64,000 bases of DNA from Cellulomonas timonensis (GCF_900046455.1 NZ_FCOT01000011.1:496001-560000), one strand, 5' to 3'. Numbered from the stretch's first letter, positions 1 to 11,075 are shown. The notes: a model not told the origin generated them from the sequence alone. Program-made: numbers and translations.

Positions 1-2572
1 TCGGCAGCTCGACGGCGGCGAACGCCAGCACCACCACGAGCGCGGCCACCCCGGGCGCCAGCCACCAGGGCCCGGCAGGCAGCGGGCGGTCGAGGAACCC
101 GATGCCCAGCATCGCCAACGGGACCACGGACAGCAGCCCTCCGGCCGCCAGGGCGACACCGCTCGCGAGCGCGGCCTCGCGACGCATCATCGACCGGACC
201 TGACGCGGTGTGGCGCCCGCGAGCCGGAGCGCCGCGATCTCGTGGCGGCGCTCCAAGGTGCCGGCGACGAGCGTGTTGACGACGCCGAGCAGCAGGTAGC
301 CCAGCAGGACGGCGAGCACCACGAGGTTGATCCACAGCTCGGGTGGGACGGCGCCGAGCCCGTCCGCGCCGCCGGCCTCGGCTGAAGCGCCTGCTCCTGC
401 CGAGGCGCCTGCGCTGCCGTCGAGGAGCACCACGCCGGGATGCTCGGCGGTGAAGCCCGCGAGCGCCTCGGACGCCGCGGCCGTGCCATCGGTGCGCACC
501 AGCACGCTCTGCGCGAGATGGGCGGAGTGCCCGGCGGCCAGGTCGCCCGCGAGGATGATCGATCCGAAGGCGAGCCCGCGTCCGTGCACGGCGACGACCT
601 CCGCGCGCACGGGCGTCCCGTCACCCAGGACGAGGTCCAGGGTGCTACCGACCGGGTGGGCGCGGGCCGATCCGGCGTCCACGGCGACCGTGTCGCCCCT
701 GAGGTCGGCGAGGTCCCCGTCGCGGAGGTCGAGGTCGAGCACACCGGCGGAGTCGGGGGTGAGGATCGCGGCGGGGGCGCTCTCCATCGTCGTCTCGCCG
801 AACATCGTGAGGGGCGCCACGACGGTGGTGGTGCTGAGCGGGGCGACGGCCTCGACCCCGGGCAGGTCGCGCACGGCGGCGGCCACCTCGTCGGAGACCC
901 CGCCCAGCGCAGGCGCGCTCAACGTGGCCTGGGCTGTGGTGGCGGCGCGGAGGTCGCCGGCCGCCGCGGCGAGCACCGTCGTCTGGGTGAACGCGTAGGT
1001 GAGCGTGAAGACAACCACCAGGGCAAGCGTGCTGACGGCGGCTCCGACGCGTAGCGAGTGGCCATGCGTGTGGGCCACGGCGAGCCATGTGGACGCCGAC
1101 GCCCGAGCGGGCAGCCGGCGCGCTAGCCATCTGCCGACACCGCCCACCAGCAGGGGGCCCACCAGCGCCAGGCCGATCGCCGCGACGATGCCCGCGAGCG
1201 AGGCGCCGATGGCCGCTTCCGGGGTGCGCGCCAGCAGCGGTGTCACGGCGATGCCGAGGGAGCCGACGATCAGCGCCCCGCCGGTCAGCGCGCGCACCCG
1301 CGACGGCGTGCGCGGCTCGGTGCGGGACTCGGCCACCGCCTCCGTGGCGGGCAGCCGCGAGACCCGGCGGGCGGCCGCGCGCGCGGCGGGCTGCACCACG
1401 AGGACGAGCAGGACTGCCGCCGCCACCCCGGGGAGGGGACCGAATGTGAGGGGCAGGTCGGGGGAGAGCATCCCCGAGGAGGCCAGGACGTGCCGGAGCC
1501 GCTCCGCGAGGAGGTACCCGAGCGCGACGCCGGGGATCATCGCCGCCACGGACACGACAGTCGCCTGCCAGGCCGCGAGCGACCGCACCTGGCGCGGCGT
1601 CGCCCCCACGGCCCGCAGCAAGGCGAGGTCGCGACGCTGGGCGCTGATCGACACCGCGAGCGCGCCCGCCACGATGAAGCCGACCACCAGCAGCGTCACC
1701 CCGCTCATCGACCCCGCGATGGCGGGCAGCAGCCCGCGTCCGGCCGTCGCCTGCGGGCTCTCGACGTCACCGCGCGCGTCACCTGTCGAGACGATCAGGC
1801 CGGCGTCCTGGACGAGGTCGCGGACCGTGTCGGCGACCTCGTCCACGGCGCCGGGCTCGACGCGCAGGGCGACCAGGTCGACGGTGGCCGTCGGAGCGGC
1901 TGCCTGGCCGCCACTGCCACCGGCGAGGCGCAGGGCCGTCACGTCGTCGAAGTAGACCCCGCCCATGCCGCCGGGGACGACGGCGGCCACCTCGTACGTG
2001 CCGGGCGTCCCGGCGGCGATGACCTGCACCCGGTCGCCGACGTGGGCCTTGGCGGTGGCCGCCAGGCCTGAGCCGAGCGCCACCTGCCCGATGGCGGGCC
2101 CGGCGGACGTCGCGGCGCTGTCGGGCGGCTCCTCGCCGTCAGACGGGGCCGCGCTGCCGAATAGTGCCGCGCCGTCGAGCAGTGCCGTGGAGGACCAGCC
2201 GTGACCGGCCGAGGCCGCGTCGCCCGCGTCGACCACCTCGCCGTCGGCGCCGATCACGGCCGCCGGGAAGCTCACGTCGCCCACCGCCGCGACGACACCG
2301 GGCAGGCCCGCCAGCTCGGCGACCAGGCTGGCCGGGACGGGCGCCCGCTCGGGCAGCGCGACGGCCAGGTCGCCGGGCTGGGGGAGGGACTGGGACGCGG
2401 TGACCACCACATCGGCCCCGGCCAGGCGTTGGGGCGCCACATGGGAGCGCAGGCCGGACTCGGCGAGCACGCCGATGGCGGTGAGGAACGCGGCGGCGCC
2501 GAGCACGGCGCAGGCGACGGCGAGGAGTGCGGCGGCCCGGTGTCGGGCCATGCGCGCGGCGAGGTGCAGCAT
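1..2572 (-). CDS. FtsX-family ABC exporter permease, 3' end beyond window
   Basis: Open reading frame from an ATG at 2572 running off the window start, at least 857 codons, so the C-terminus is missing. The N-terminus is a short basic stretch followed by a hydrophobic segment at about residues 13-36 and then an extracytoplasmic-looking domain; the last visible residues are again a membrane helix. This length and pattern fit the large two-module FtsX/MacB-type permeases that work with LolD-like ATPases in lipid or peptide export and antimicrobial-peptide resistance. Its start lies one base after the stop of the ATPase gene, so the two are one operon. Substrate unknown. Confidence 0.88.
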   Translation of the reverse strand, partial: MLHLAARMARHRAAALLAVACAVLGAAAFLTAIGVLAESGLRSHVAPQRLAGADVVVTASQSLPQPGDLAVALPERAPVPASLVAELAGLPGVVAAVGDVSFPAAVIGADGEVVDAGDAASAGHGWSSTALLDGAALFGSAAPSDGEEPPDSAATSAGPAIGQVALGSGLAATAKAHVGDRVQVIAAGTPGTYEVAAVVPGGMGGVYFDDVTALRLAGGSGGQAAAPTATVDLVALRVEPGAVDEVADTVRDLVQDAGLIVSTGDARGDVESPQATAGRGLLPAIAGSMSGVTLLVVGFIVAGALAVSISAQRRDLALLRAVGATPRQVRSLAAWQATVVSVAAMIPGVALGYLLAERLRHVLASSGMLSPDLPLTFGPLPGVAAAVLLVLVVQPAARAAARRVSRLPATEAVAESRTEPRTPSRVRALTGGALIVGSLGIAVTPLLARTPEAAIGASLAGIVAAIGLALVGPLLVGGVGRWLARRLPARASASTWLAVAHTHGHSLRVGAAVSTLALVVVFTLTYAFTQTTVLAAAAGDLRAATTAQATLSAPALGGVSDEVAAAVRDLPGVEAVAPLSTTTVVAPLTMFGETTMESAPAAILTPDSAGVLDLDLRDGDLADLRGDTVAVDAGSARAHPVGSTLDLVLGDGTPVRAEVVAVHGRGLAFGSIILAGDLAAGHSAHLAQSVLVRTDGTAAASEALAGFTAEHPGVVLLDGSAGASAGAGASAEAGGADGLGAVPPELWINLVVLAVLLGYLLLGVVNTLVAGTLERRHEIAALRLAGATPRQVRSMMRREAALASGVALAAGGLLSVVPLAMLGIGFLDRPLPAGPWWLAPGVAALVVVLAFAAVELP

Positions 2573-2573
2573 G

Positions 2574-3386
2574 TCAGCGCACCTCCAGCGCGGTGAGGGT
2601 GGTCGCGAGGCGGGCGGGGGTGGGCGCCTCGAGGGAGTCGACGACGCGGCCATCGGCCATCACGACGACGCGGTCGGCGCGGGCTGCGGCCGCCGGGTCG
2701 TGCGTGACCATGACGACCGTCTGGCCCAGGGTGTCCACCAGGTCCCGCAACAGGTCCAGCACCTCGTGGCCGGTGCGCAGGTCGAGGGCGCCGGTGGGCT
2801 CGTCGCCGAAGACCACCGCGGGCCGGGCGGCGAGGGCCCGCGCGATGGCCGCGCGCTGCTGCTGCCCGCCCGAGAGCTCGCCGGGGCGGTGCGTCAGGCG
2901 GTCCGTGAGCCCGACCCGCTCCACCAGGGCGCCGAGCCACTCGTGATCGGGCCGGGCGCCCGCCAGCCGCAGCGGCAGCGTGATGTTGTCCATCACGCTG
3001 AGCGACGGCAGCAGGTTGTAGGCCTGGAAGACGAATCCGACGTGCGTGCGGCGCAGCTCGGTGCGGGCCGTCTCGTCCAAGCGCGTGAGGTCGATCCCGG
3101 CGATGGCGGCCCGTCCCCTGGTCGGCGAGTCCAGGCCCGCCGCGCAGTGCATGAGCGTGCTCTTGCCGGATCCGGAGGGCCCCATCACCGCGACGAAGGA
3201 GCCGCGCTCGACGGCCAGCGTCACGTCGTCGAGTGCGCGCACCCCGCCGGCGTAGACCTTGCTGACGTTCGTGAGCGCCACAGCCGGCGGCGCCGAGCCG
3301 TCCACGGGCGCCGACGGCGCCGCTCCGCCCACGCGCGCCGACGGCGCGGCTGCCGGGAACCCGAGCGCGCCCCTCCTGCCGCCCAT
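2574..3386 (-). CDS. ABC transporter ATP-binding protein (MacB/LolD-like)
   Basis: 270-residue ATPase of the MacB/LolD/SalX branch. It shows Walker A (GPSGSGKS), a Q-loop (VFQAYNLL), the ABC signature (LSGGQQQR), Walker B followed by DEPTGALD, and the switch histidine (VMVTHDPAAAA). It would energise the FtsX-type permease encoded directly downstream. The ATG at 3386 is preferred because it overlaps the stop of the upstream small membrane gene by one base (TGATG), a translational-coupling arrangement; longer in-frame starts would run into that gene. The N-terminal roughly 35 residues before the ATPase fold are Ala/Pro-rich. Confidence 0.92.
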   Translation of the reverse strand: MGGRRGALGFPAAAPSARVGGAAPSAPVDGSAPPAVALTNVSKVYAGGVRALDDVTLAVERGSFVAVMGPSGSGKSTLMHCAAGLDSPTRGRAAIAGIDLTRLDETARTELRRTHVGFVFQAYNLLPSLSVMDNITLPLRLAGARPDHEWLGALVERVGLTDRLTHRPGELSGGQQQRAAIARALAARPAVVFGDEPTGALDLRTGHEVLDLLRDLVDTLGQTVVMVTHDPAAAARADRVVVMADGRVVDSLEAPTPARLATTLTALEVR

Positions 3387-3676
3387 CACCGCCGCCCACG
3401 GGGGTGCGACAGCACCAGCGCGCTGATGCTCGCCAGCGTCAGGCCGCCCAGCGCCAGGCTGATGGCCAGCGGGACGGCCATGGCCGAGGTCACCGAGTTC
3501 GCCACGGCGCTCAGCACGAGCAGCGCCCACAGCACAGCGCGCTGGCCGTCCCGCCGCGCGGCCTCGTCCGCGGTGGCAGCGGTGGCAGCAGTGGCAGCCG
3601 TGGCGGCGGTGGCTCGCGTGGGGCCCGCGTCGGCGGTGCTGCCGGAGGCGTCGGTGAGGCGGTACGGGTCGGACAT
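3386..3676 (-). CDS. small two-helix membrane protein, first gene of the ABC operon
   Basis: 96-residue protein of unknown family. The first 45 residues are polar and contain a Thr-Ala-Ala repeat; two hydrophobic segments follow at about residues 47-62 and 65-89, ending in an Arg-rich tail. The ATG at 3676 has an AGGGAG ribosome-binding site. It is the promoter-proximal gene of an operon with an ABC ATPase (one-base overlap) and an FtsX-type permease, and is divergent from a histidine kinase/response regulator pair. The context suggests an accessory or sensing role for the transporter, but nothing in the sequence proves it. Confidence 0.7.
   Translation of the reverse strand: MSDPYRLTDASGSTADAGPTRATAATAATAATAATADEAARRDGQRAVLWALLVLSAVANSVTSAMAVPLAISLALGGLTLASISALVLSHPRGRR
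3573..3608. repeat. 9-bp in-frame tandem repeat
   Basis: Four copies of a GTGGCAGCN unit (last copy GTGGCGGCG) inside the small membrane protein gene, encoding a Thr-Ala-Ala repeat in its polar N-terminal part. Unit length is a multiple of three, so copy-number change would alter length without a frameshift. Confidence 0.7.
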
Positions 3677-3819
3677 GGCGGGCTCCCTGGTCGAGGTGTT
3701 CCGGACCCCACCGACGCTACGAACCGCATGAGCCCGCGACGATCCCGCCAGCGCCCGAGGCCAGGTGCAGCAGGCTGTACTTCTTGGCCGGGGGCCTGCC
3801 GCTGCGCGCGCGGGTCGCC

Positions 3820-3825
3820 TAGGGT
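3820..3825 (+). promoter_or_regulatory. -10 hexamer for a leaderless histidine kinase mRNA
   Basis: TAGGGT lies seven bases before the GTG start at 3833 and no ribosome-binding site precedes that GTG. This is the usual geometry of actinobacterial leaderless transcripts and fixes the start. Confidence 0.6.
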
Positions 3826-3832
3826 CCTCGAC

Positions 3833-5113
3833 GTGGAGGCCCTGGCTCAGCGTGAGGCGACCGCCGCCCGACGTGGCGGCAGGGTGGCGGGGCGCGCCCT
3901 CGACGCGTTCGAGCAGCTCGCAGGCGGGCTGGCGACGTCGGTGCTCGCCGTGGTGGCGCTGCTGTGGGTGGCGGTGTGCGCTGTCGCCTGCGTGGTGGGC
4001 GTCGGGTTCTGGCTGCTGCCGGGAGCCCTGCGCGCGGCGCGGGCCGTCTCCGACCGGGAGCGCGCACGGCTCACCCGCAGCGGGCGGGAGGTCATCGGCC
4101 CGCATCCCGTGCCGGACAGGCTGCGCGCGGCGCTCGCGGACACGGCGGTGCGCCGCGAGCTCGGCTGGCTGGTGTGCGCGTCGACGCTCGGCCTGGTGCT
4201 GGGCCTGCTCGGGTTGACGCTGCCGTTGAACGCCGCGCGGGACGCCACCTTCGTGCTGTGGTGGCGGTCGGTGGCCGAGGAGTTCCGCTCGCCGTCCTTC
4301 GCCCCGTGGATCGTGCAGGGCTGGGCCGGCGCCTTCGCCGTCACGCTCGCCGGCTTCGCGTGGGTGGCGATCGCGGTGGGTGTGGCGCCGTGGATGGCCC
4401 GCCTGCAGTCCTGGCCCGGGCGGCGGCTGCTGAGCCCCGACCGGGGGACGGACTTGGCAATGCGCGTCCAGGAGCTCACCGCGACCCGCGCCGGCGCGCT
4501 CGACGCCCACGCGGCGGAGCTGCGGCGCATCGAGAGGTCCCTGCATGACGGCACGCAGAACCGCATCGTCGCCGTCAGCCTGCTGCTCGGCGCCGCGCAA
4601 CGGGCGCTCGCCCGCGACCCGGCCGAGGCGGCGCCGCTGCTCGGCCGCGCGCAGGACGCCGCCGAGCAGGCGCTCGTCGAGTTGCGTGCTGTCGCGCGCA
4701 GCATCCTGCCGGCGGTGCTGGAGGACAGGTCGTTGGGCGACGCGCTGTCCGGGCTGGCCGCGACCAGCCCGGTGCCATGCCAGCTCGACGCCGCGGACAT
4801 CGGGCGGTGTGCCGCGTCGGTGGAGGCGACCGCGTACTTCGTCGTCGCCGAGGCGCTGACGAACGTGGTGCGGCACAGCCAGGCGCAGGGCTCCGTGGTG
4901 ACGGTGCGGCGGATCGACGACCGGTTGGAGGTCGCAGTGCAGGACGACGGGGTGGGCGGGGCGGCGGAGATGAGCGCAGGCGCCTCGACGGGCGGCGGGA
5001 GCGGCATCGCGGGCATCCGCCGGCGCGTGCGGGCCCACGACGGCACGTTCACGCTGACCAGCCCGGTGGGCGGGCCCACGCGTCTGGAGGTGACGCTGCC
5101 ATGCGGATTGTGA
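3833..5113 (+). CDS. NarL-type sensor histidine kinase
   Basis: 426-residue membrane sensor kinase. About four hydrophobic segments occupy the first 200 residues. A HisKA_3 dimerisation domain follows with the phosphorylatable His at about 238 in ERSLHDGTQNRIVAV, then a HATPase domain with the N-box (EALTNVVRHS) and G-boxes (DDGVGG, GSGIAGI). It should autophosphorylate and pass the phosphate to the response regulator whose gene overlaps its 3' end by 13 bases. It is divergent from an FtsX-type ABC exporter operon, so that operon is a plausible target, as in antibiotic-responsive systems. Start GTG 3833 is chosen from the leaderless -10 element. Confidence 0.92.
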   Translation: MEALAQREATAARRGGRVAGRALDAFEQLAGGLATSVLAVVALLWVAVCAVACVVGVGFWLLPGALRAARAVSDRERARLTRSGREVIGPHPVPDRLRAALADTAVRRELGWLVCASTLGLVLGLLGLTLPLNAARDATFVLWWRSVAEEFRSPSFAPWIVQGWAGAFAVTLAGFAWVAIAVGVAPWMARLQSWPGRRLLSPDRGTDLAMRVQELTATRAGALDAHAAELRRIERSLHDGTQNRIVAVSLLLGAAQRALARDPAEAAPLLGRAQDAAEQALVELRAVARSILPAVLEDRSLGDALSGLAATSPVPCQLDAADIGRCAASVEATAYFVVAEALTNVVRHSQAQGSVVTVRRIDDRLEVAVQDDGVGGAAEMSAGASTGGGSGIAGIRRRVRAHDGTFTLTSPVGGPTRLEVTLPCGL

Positions 5114-5760
5114 TCGCGGAGGACGACGCGCTGCTGCGCGAGGGGCTGGCGCTGCTGCTGCGCGCCGAGGGGCTGGACGTCGTCGCCACCGCCACCGACC
5201 CGGCCGGGCTCCTCGCGGCGGTCGCCGAGCACCGGCCGGACGTCGCGATCGTGGACGTGCGGATGCCGCCCACGCACACCGACGAGGGGATCGTCGCGGC
5301 GGTGGAGGCCCGCCGCCGGCAGCCAGGGCTCGCGGTGCTGGTGCTGTCCGCGTACGTGGAAGAGGCGTTCGCCACCGATCTGCTGGCGCATGGCAGCGCG
5401 GGCCTGGGCTATCTGCTCAAGGAGCGGGTCGGGCGGGTCGAGGAGTTCCTCGACGCGCTACGCCGCGTGGCCGCCGGGGGCGCGGCGATCGACCCGGACG
5501 TCGTCGCGCAGCTCTTCGCGCGGACACGCTCGGACGGCCGGCTGGACCGGCTGAGCCCGCGCGAGCGCGAGGTGCTCGCGGTGATGGCCGAAGGGCTCGG
5601 CAATGCCGCGATCGCCGCCCGGCTGTTCGTCACCGAGGGCGCGGTGCACAAGCACATCCGCAGCATCTTCGCGAAGCTCGACCTGGCGCCCACCGACCTG
5701 GCGGACCGCCGCGTCACCGCCGTGCTGCGGTACCTGGAGGAGGCGCGCGGGCGCGCCTGA
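5101..5760 (+). CDS. NarL/FixJ-family response regulator
   Basis: 219 residues. The N-terminal receiver domain carries the acidic pair (EDD at 7-9), phosphoacceptor Asp at about 52 (IVDVRMP) and the conserved Lys (LLKERVG). The C-terminal LuxR-type helix-turn-helix starts at about residue 150 (LSPREREVL) and includes the recognition helix region TEGAVHKHIRSIF. It overlaps the upstream kinase by 13 bases, so the two are co-translated. Probable target: the adjacent divergent ABC exporter operon (inference). Confidence 0.93.
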   Translation: MRIVIAEDDALLREGLALLLRAEGLDVVATATDPAGLLAAVAEHRPDVAIVDVRMPPTHTDEGIVAAVEARRRQPGLAVLVLSAYVEEAFATDLLAHGSAGLGYLLKERVGRVEEFLDALRRVAAGGAAIDPDVVAQLFARTRSDGRLDRLSPREREVLAVMAEGLGNAAIAARLFVTEGAVHKHIRSIFAKLDLAPTDLADRRVTAVLRYLEEARGRA

Positions 5761-5762
5761 CG

Positions 5763-6182
5763 TCAGGCGCCCGGGCCCGCGATATTCACCATCCAGCGCA
5801 CCCCGAACTTGTCGGCGCACATGCCGAAGGCGTCGCCCCACGGCGCCACGGAGAGGGGCTCGACGACGGCGCCGCTGCCGCTCAGGCGATCCCAGTACCG
5901 CCGGAGCGGCTCGTCGTCCTCATGCTCGCCGCTCAGCGAGACCGAGGCGCTCGACTCGGGGACCTCCATCGAGTTGGGGACGTCCGCCGCCATGAGCACG
6001 AGCCCGTTCTCAGTGGTGAGCATCGAGTGCATGATCTTCTCCTGCTCGGCAGGGTCCTGGCTGACCTGGAACTCGGCGAAGGTGCTGAGCGTGAGCTCCC
6101 CGCCGAAGACGGACTGGTAGAACGTCATCGCCTCCCGGGTGGAGTCGCGGAAGCTGAGGTACGGGTTCAGGCGGATCGACAT
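5763..6182 (-). CDS. VOC-superfamily (PhnB/glyoxalase-like) protein
   Basis: 139 residues; begins NPYLSFRDSTREAMTFYQSVFGG and ends MCADKFGVRWMVNI, the hallmarks of the PhnB/3-demethylubiquinone-like subgroup of the VOC fold. These small metal-binding proteins are mostly of unknown substrate. It converges on the response regulator gene with two bases between stop codons; a 16-bp perfect palindrome centred on 5761/5762 contains both stops and may act as a two-way transcription end. An upstream in-frame start at 6257 would add 25 unconserved residues and is rejected. Confidence 0.85.
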   Translation of the reverse strand: MSIRLNPYLSFRDSTREAMTFYQSVFGGELTLSTFAEFQVSQDPAEQEKIMHSMLTTENGLVLMAADVPNSMEVPESSASVSLSGEHEDDEPLRRYWDRLSGSGAVVEPLSVAPWGDAFGMCADKFGVRWMVNIAGPGA

Positions 6183-6707
6183 GGCTGCTCCTGCGGTGGT
6201 GGTGGACGCGGGTCTGGCGGACTGCTCAGAGGTGCTGACTCCGCAGCCCCCCCACACTCATCGGCCCCGCGCGGAACTGGTCGGGCGCCCAGGGGGGCCC
6301 TCGCGTCGACGCGACCTCCCGAGGCCCGCCGGGCGGGCGACGGTGCTGGTCAGATGTCCATTCGACCTCGCCGACGGCTCGTGTGGACGGACCTGTGGGC
6401 CCGTGCCAGGCTGAGGCGAGCCCACTCCAGCAGCTCGTCAGGGGACCCCGGGCAGCACGTGCGCCGCACACGACAGGGACGTCGTGGTCGGCTCCGCCGG
6501 GATCGTCGGGGAGTCGTCGGAGAGGACTGCCCGGCGCGTCGGTGCGGACGCGTCGGAACCACGTGCACGCGAGGGGGCGGCACTGCGATGGCGACGATCA
6601 ACCCTGCAGCGAAGGCCTGGCGCTGGGCGCCCTCACCGGAGGGGCGGGGGCCGTCAGGCGCCCTGCCCGTGCCGCGACGCGACGAGCCCGAGGGTCGGAG
6701 GACTGCG
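6183..6707. other. 525-bp intergenic region, no supported gene
   Basis: Between the divergent VOC and mannitol-dehydrogenase-family genes. Open frames exist on both strands, but their compositions look like GC-rich shadows. The only likely function is promoters for the two genes. An in-frame ATG at 6589 could extend the downstream gene by 40 residues. Confidence 0.5.
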
Positions 6708-8225
<1,518 letters not shown>

Positions 8226-9294
8226 GCCGTTGCACCGGGCGCTCGACGAGCCACCAGCTCGCCGTCGCCGCCGCGAGCGTCAGCGTCACCACCAGCACCG
8301 AGGCGAGCAGTCCGCCGATCGGCTCGAGCCAGCGCATGATCGCCGCGTTCCACAGATAGGCGGCGTACGAGATGGTGCCCAGGTGCAGCAGCGGGCGCAG
8401 GAGCCGGCTGGGCAGCGTGTCCCAGTGGCTGGCGTAGGTGATGAGCACCGCGGTGCCGAGCGCCACCCCGGGCGCGATCAGCAGGTACATGAGCGAGGAG
8501 TGGGCCAGGCCGGGGATGGCGGCGACGACGCCGATGGCTGCGAGCACCACGAGCTGCAGTGCGCGCCGCCGGCCGGCGGTGGTGGGCAGCAGCCTGGCGA
8601 GCTCCTCGCGGCCGAGGTACGCCACCGAGCCGATCATGATGGTGAGCCACCACGAGGACGGCAGGGCGTACACGCGGGCGACGTCCGGCTCGGTGAGCTT
8701 GAGCGTCAGCACGCACATCATCACCACGCCCGCGGCGACGAGCCCCACCACGCGCCGCAGCCCCACCCGCCGGAAGCCGAACAGCAGCACCAGCGGCCAC
8801 AGCACGTAGAACTGCTCCTCGGTGGCCAGCGTCCACAGGTGGTAGAGGCTTCCGCTGCCGTTCGGGATGCCCGGGATGTTCGTCGTGTAGGTCAACGCGA
8901 CGGCCACGCTCTGCGGCACCAGGCCACGCTCGCCCAGGTGGTTGAACACGCCCTCGACCACCACGTACCCGAGCAGGAACAGCAGCAGCGCGGGGATGAG
9001 CCGCAGCGCCCGGTTCCGGTAGAACACCGCCAGCCGCACCCCGCCGGTGAGGTAGATGTCGCGGACCAGGACGCCGGTGATCAGGTAGCCGCTCAGCGCG
9101 AAGAACATCGTGACCCCGACCACCCCGGCGCCGCCGAAGAACGGGTGCGCGTGGTTCAGCAGCACCAGTGCCACGGCGACGCCGCGGAGCAGGTCGAGCC
9201 CAGGCAGCCGTCCGCGCATCGCCACCCCCCTGCCGTCATGCCCGTTATCGACCATATGTCACATCTCGCGGGCAAGGGGGCGGAGTGCGGGACG

Positions 9295-9300
9295 TAGGGT
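9295..9300 (+). promoter_or_regulatory. -10 hexamer before the Nei-type glycosylase gene
   Basis: TAGGGT eight bases before the GTG at 9309, consistent with a leaderless or near-leaderless transcript. Confidence 0.5.
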
Positions 9301-9308
9301 GGTGAGCC

Positions 9309-10247
9309 GTGCCAGAGGGTCATACCGTCCACCGCGTCGCGCGCCAATTCCGCCGCGACTTCGTCGGCCGACCGCTTGCGGTCAGCTCCCCGCAAGGGCG
9401 GTTCGCCCAGGGCGCCGCGCTGCTCGACGGGCGTCGGCTGACCGGTTCCCGTGCCGTCGGCAAGCAGCTCTTCCTCGACTTCGACGGCGGCCTGGTGCTG
9501 CGCGTGCACCTGGGCCTGTACGGCGCCTGGGACCTCTTCGGGCAGATCTCGCCCCTCACCGAGGGCATGGCCGCCCTCGGCAGCATGGGGGCGCCGCGGC
9601 TGCGGCGGGCCGGGCGGATGGGCGGGGGGGAGCGCGAGCGCGCCGCCGCCGACGGCGGATCGGGCGCCGACGAGCCGTTTCCGCCACCGCCCGTCGGGCA
9701 GGGGCGGGGGCGCCTGGCCACCGACGCCAGCGTCGCGGACCTGCGCGGCCCCACCGCCTGCGAGGTGCTCGACCCGGAGTCGGCGGCGGCGGCCGTGGCC
9801 CGGCTGGGCCTGGACCCGGCCACCGAGGAGGACCTGGACGCCGCGGGGGCCGAGGTCGCCCGGCGCCTGACCCGGCGGGCGGTGCCCATCGGCCAGCTCC
9901 TCATGGACCAGTCCGTGATGGCGGGCATCGGCAACATCTATCGCGCGGAGATGCTGTTCCGCGCCCGGCTGGACCCGTGGACACCGGGCCGACAGGTGCC
10001 CGTCGAGGTGGCGCGCGGGCTGTGGGACGACTGGGCGGTGCTCCTCGCCGACGGCATCCGCACCGGGGTGATCCTCACCCGCGAGGATCTCGACGAGGCC
10101 GGCCGGGCGCGGGCGCTCGGGGACCGCTCCGAGCAGCACTGGGTGTACGGGCGCGCGGGGCTGCCGTGCCGGGTGTGCGGCACGCCCGTCGTGGTCGAGG
10201 ACATGGCCGGGCGCAAGCTCTACCGCTGCCCGGCCTGCCAGCGCTGA
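9309..10247 (+). CDS. nei2: Fpg/Nei-family DNA glycosylase (endonuclease VIII-like)
   Basis: 312-residue bifunctional glycosylase/AP lyase that removes oxidised bases. After Met removal the N-terminus is PEGHTVHR, with the catalytic Pro and Glu. The conserved Lys is in AVGKQLFLDF; the helix-two-turn-helix is DQSVMAGIGNIYRAEML; a C4 zinc finger closes the protein (CRVCG ... CPACQ). A Gly/Ala/Pro-rich stretch at about residues 100-136 interrupts the region between GAPRLRR and ADLRGPTACEVLDP and looks like an insertion relative to homologues. It ends seven bases before the convergent DUF1684 gene. Confidence 0.92.
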   Translation: MPEGHTVHRVARQFRRDFVGRPLAVSSPQGRFAQGAALLDGRRLTGSRAVGKQLFLDFDGGLVLRVHLGLYGAWDLFGQISPLTEGMAALGSMGAPRLRRAGRMGGGERERAAADGGSGADEPFPPPPVGQGRGRLATDASVADLRGPTACEVLDPESAAAAVARLGLDPATEEDLDAAGAEVARRLTRRAVPIGQLLMDQSVMAGIGNIYRAEMLFRARLDPWTPGRQVPVEVARGLWDDWAVLLADGIRTGVILTREDLDEAGRARALGDRSEQHWVYGRAGLPCRVCGTPVVVEDMAGRKLYRCPACQR

Positions 10248-10254
10248 CCGCTCC

Positions 10255-10920
10255 TCAGTCGCGCGGCAGCAGCTCCGGCCCTGGCGCGAGCTCGCCGACG
10301 GGCGTCTCGGCCTCCAGGACGTTGCCGCGCGTGGCCAGCGGGCACGCCCACGCCGGGTCGTACGCGCAGGACGGGTTGTAGGCGAAATTCAGGTCGAGGA
10401 CGAGCGGGCCGCGGCCGTCGTCGCCGCTGGTGCCCAGGTCCGCGCCCTTGATGGTGTCGAGGACGTACCGCCCGCCGCCGTACGTCCCGTCGGGGCGCCC
10501 GGCGAGCGCGTCCTTGACGGGGAGGAATACTCCACCCGCGTAGGCGCGCAGCGCCCAGACGGACAGCGAGCCGAGCCCCGGGAGCGCGGCGCGGCCGATC
10601 CGCTCGAACGGCACCACGCCGTCGGTGCCGGTCGCCACGTCGAGGCGCTGCATCGACGCCTGGCGCACCCGCGCCTCGAACCGGAACGCGGGGTCGTAGG
10701 GGGCCACCGGCAGGCCGCGGAACGCGGCGCGCGCCTCGGGCAGCAGGGGGGACGCGGGGTGCTCGGCGAAGAGCGTGTCGCGTCGCTCGACCCAGAGGGC
10801 GTGGGCGGCGGCGGGTTCGGTGGCGGCGACGCGGCGGACGTCGGCGTAGAGCTCGGCGATGCGGCGACGCCAGTCGTTGACCGCGAGCACGTCTGCGGCT
10901 GAGCCTCGGGCGTCCGGCAT
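10255..10920 (-). CDS. DUF1684 domain-containing protein
   Basis: 221 residues. DUF1684 is recognised from LDLNFAYNPSCAYDPAWACP, the family's best-conserved stretch, and from the preceding pattern of an N-terminal helix (WRRRIAELYADVRR) and a phenylalanine-rich core. Biochemical function of the family is unknown. It converges on the Nei-type gene and stands alone on its strand. About 155 bases without a recognised gene separate it from the alarmone synthetase gene. Confidence 0.85.
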   Translation of the reverse strand: MPDARGSAADVLAVNDWRRRIAELYADVRRVAATEPAAAHALWVERRDTLFAEHPASPLLPEARAAFRGLPVAPYDPAFRFEARVRQASMQRLDVATGTDGVVPFERIGRAALPGLGSLSVWALRAYAGGVFLPVKDALAGRPDGTYGGGRYVLDTIKGADLGTSGDDGRGPLVLDLNFAYNPSCAYDPAWACPLATRGNVLEAETPVGELAPGPELLPRD

Positions 10921-11075
10921 CTGGCCACCATGCCATGCGCTGCTGGGTTCGGCCGGGGGGCGCCTGGGCGTGTCAGGAGACCAGGTCAGCAGGTCGCGGT
11001 GACGTTCGGGGATCGACCGGGAGGGATGTGGACAACTCGGCTGCGGGCCCTACGGCGCGCCGCTCTGCGGGTCCG

